A DNA stretch of 7,317 nucleotides, taken from positions 1 to 7,317 of the forward strand of contig CAZUGT010000307.1 of NCBI GenBank assembly GCA_964620095.1. The letters run 5' to 3'. Each line of letters opens with the position of its first letter. The first letter of the stretch is position 1. Of this stretch, positions 6,257 through 7,317 are shown piece after piece. Source of the stretch: JAJDXO01 sp964620095 (lineage in GTDB: Bacteria > Pseudomonadota > Alphaproteobacteria > Rhodospirillales > UBA2165). The notes under the pieces are model-generated. The model worked only from the letters and a program-made list of their open reading frames with translations, ran no database searches and was not told the origin of the DNA. Made by a program: the position numbers and the translations under genes.

Positions 6257-6286
6257 AGCCTAACGCGGACCCGGCTCAAATTGCAA
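6257..6286 (-). promoter_or_regulatory. Candidate promoter of the ABC importer operon
   Basis: In the AT-richer part of the gap upstream of the binding-protein gene, the minus strand has TTGCAA (6281-6286) and TAGGCT (6257-6262) with an 18-base spacer, giving a leader of about 35-40 bases before ATG at 6213. The boxes match the sigma70 consensus only partly. The box-like TTGCAA lies inside a tandem CAAATTG repeat. Confidence 0.35.
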
Positions 6287-6290
6287 ATTG
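6277..6290. repeat. Tandem 7-base repeat CAAATTG x2 at the importer promoter
   Basis: CAAATTG occurs at 6277-6283 and again at 6284-6290, an AT-rich island in GC-rich surroundings that covers the candidate -35 box. It may be a regulator site or simply the AT-rich promoter core. Confidence 0.5.
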
Positions 6291-6319
6291 GCGGCGGACT
6301 TGGCGCCCCTTGGCGGAGG

Positions 6320-6336
6320 TTTCCGATGATCGGGAA
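6320..6336. promoter_or_regulatory. Palindrome between dehalogenase and importer genes (operator or terminator stem)
   Basis: TTTCCGAT-G-ATCGGGAA is a 17-base palindrome with only one wobble position (T6322 against G6334). It lies about 35 bases upstream of the candidate -35 box and about 45 bases past the dehalogenase stop. As RNA it could form a 7-pair stem with a UGA-type triloop, but no U-run follows, so an operator for the importer operon is as likely as a terminator. Role inferred. Confidence 0.3.
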
Positions 6337-6381
6337 GCCGCGGCGCCGCTGGACGAACATGCCGGCCGCCGCGAGTCGATG

Positions 6382-7275
6382 CTATGTCCGCCCCGCGAAG
6401 TCCCGGAGCGCCGACACGACCCTGTCGGGCGCCTCTTCCGCGAGAAAGTGCTCGCAATCCTCGAACTCGTGCAGCTCGTAGTCCGACAGCGCGGACTTCC
6501 ACCGTTCGAGTTCCTTCCCGCGGAACGCAATGTCCTTCACGCCCCAGAGAAGGAGCGCCGGCTTGTCGGCAAAGGCCGCGCGGCCGTCCCAGATCGAGCG
6601 CAGCCAATCGCTCGCGCCCACGATGTAGCCCGGCAATGCAGCGCTGGCGGCGCGCGCGGCAGGCGACGACTGCGCGTTGCGGTAGTGGGCCATGATCTCG
6701 GGCCTTAGGATACTCCGGTCGCCCACCGCCCTGGGCATGACTTTGTTCACGAACATGTTGCGATGCCGGATCAGATACTGGCCGATCCAGCTCGACATCA
6801 GGAAACTGAACGCCTTGAAGTGGAAGTCGTCGCCGACCGGCCAGCACCAACTGTTGGCAATGACGAGACGGCGAACGCGCACCGGATGCCTGCGCGCGAA
6901 GTCCAGGCCGATCGGCCCGCCCCAGTCGTTCATGACCAGCGTGATGCCGCGAAGACCGAGATGGTCGAGCAAGGCGGCGAACCGGCGCGCGTGGCTTTCC
7001 GGATGATGATCCTCGCGCCGGTTGCTGCGCGACGAGAGGCCGAAGCCGATATGGTCCGGCGCGACGCAGCGGAAATCCGAGCGAAGCTCTTGGACCACAT
7101 GACGGAATTCGAACGACCAGGCCGGGTTGCCGTGCACGAACACGATTGGCTCGCCTTCGCCCTCGTCGATATAGTGCATCCGGTGATCGGGAGGCGCGGC
7201 GAAGAATCGGCTCTTAAACGGATAAAGCTCGTCCGACACCCAGTCCGGTCGACTTGTCGGCTCGACCTCGTTCAT
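6382..7275 (-). CDS. Haloalkane dehalogenase-like alpha/beta-hydrolase (HLD-III-type residues)
   Basis: A 297-residue alpha/beta-hydrolase, usual length for haloalkane dehalogenases, which displace halide from haloalkanes through an ester on an Asp nucleophile. From ATG at 7275: oxyanion/halide motif HGNPAW (48-53, Asn50), nucleophile-elbow NDWGGPIG (116-123, Asp117 with Trp118), acid Asp248 in WGVKD after a late beta strand, and base His276 in CEHF. Asp-His-Asp with Asn plus Trp is the published HLD-III pattern; HLD-I uses a second Trp and HLD-II a Glu acid. The helical cap lies about 143-222. No signal peptide is seen. A strong GGAGG (7289-7293) lies 13 bases before this ATG but only 4 bases before an in-frame GTG at 7284, so a start three codons upstream is quite possible; TTG at 7308 is less likely. 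An epoxide hydrolase or other Asp-nucleophile hydrolase is the main alternative. It points the same way as the importer operon, 168 bases upstream of it. Confidence 0.85.
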   Translation of the reverse strand: MNEVEPTSRPDWVSDELYPFKSRFFAAPPDHRMHYIDEGEGEPIVFVHGNPAWSFEFRHVVQELRSDFRCVAPDHIGFGLSSRSNRREDHHPESHARRFAALLDHLGLRGITLVMNDWGGPIGLDFARRHPVRVRRLVIANSWCWPVGDDFHFKAFSFLMSSWIGQYLIRHRNMFVNKVMPRAVGDRSILRPEIMAHYRNAQSSPAARAASAALPGYIVGASDWLRSIWDGRAAFADKPALLLWGVKDIAFRGKELERWKSALSDYELHEFEDCEHFLAEEAPDRVVSALRDFAGRT

Positions 7276-7317
7276 CCGGCCCACAAGTCCTCCAGCTTCG
7301 CGAGGCAACCGTTCCAG

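Noticed and set aside
5269..6708. A 479-codon open frame on the plus strand spanning the binding protein, the gap and the end of the dehalogenase
   Set aside because: It crosses two well-supported minus-strand genes and their intergenic region and has no domain-like sequence. It is a GC artefact.
1..7317. A defence island or a new multi-gene system anchored on the toxin-antitoxin pair
   Set aside because: Apart from the TA pair, every gene belongs to a recognised metabolic or transport family. No nuclease, helicase, reverse transcriptase or phage-related gene is visible.

Overview
The window is GC-rich, gene-dense bacterial DNA carrying seven genes and the visible part of an eighth. Family make-up, GC-rich codon use and gene style suggest a proteobacterium, most likely an alphaproteobacterium; this is inferred from protein style, not from a marker gene. 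I see no rRNA, tRNA, CRISPR array, insertion sequence, integrase or origin. Every stretch longer than 170 bases holds a gene.

Layout. (1) Bases 1-496, minus strand: a TacAT/AtaRT-type toxin-antitoxin pair. A ribbon-helix-helix DUF1778 antitoxin (212-496) is followed, with an 8-base overlap, by a GNAT acetyltransferase toxin cut by the left edge (1-219). A perfect inverted repeat, ATGTAC-N9-GTACAT (528-548), lies upstream and is a good candidate for the autoregulatory operator. (2) Bases 603-3206: a divergent pair, an FAD-dependent aromatic-ring hydroxylase (minus) and a two-domain VOC extradiol-type ring-cleavage dioxygenase (plus). They share a short intergenic region, so hydroxylation of an aromatic ring to a catechol followed by meta cleavage is the natural reading. 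The hydroxylase has no ATG, GTG or TTG start upstream of its FAD-binding glycine motif. (3) Bases 3251-6213, minus strand: a complete ProU/OpuA-type ABC importer operon for quaternary amines, ordered periplasmic binding protein, permease, ATPase. The last two genes overlap by ATGA, and a small hairpin sits before the permease ribosome binding site. (4) Bases 6382-7275, minus strand: an alpha/beta-hydrolase whose visible catalytic residues (Asp nucleophile, Asp acid, His base, Asn plus Trp halide site) fit a haloalkane dehalogenase of the HLD-III kind.

Together the genes suggest a catabolic or accessory region: dehalogenation or ester/epoxide-type hydrolysis, uptake of betaine-like compounds, and aromatic-ring hydroxylation and cleavage, bordered by a toxin-antitoxin module. 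The three metabolic units are probably separate transcription units, and nothing in the sequence proves that they share a substrate. I found no clearly new multi-gene system. The most useful oddities are the hydroxylase start problem, the candidate TA operator and the dehalogenase subtype.
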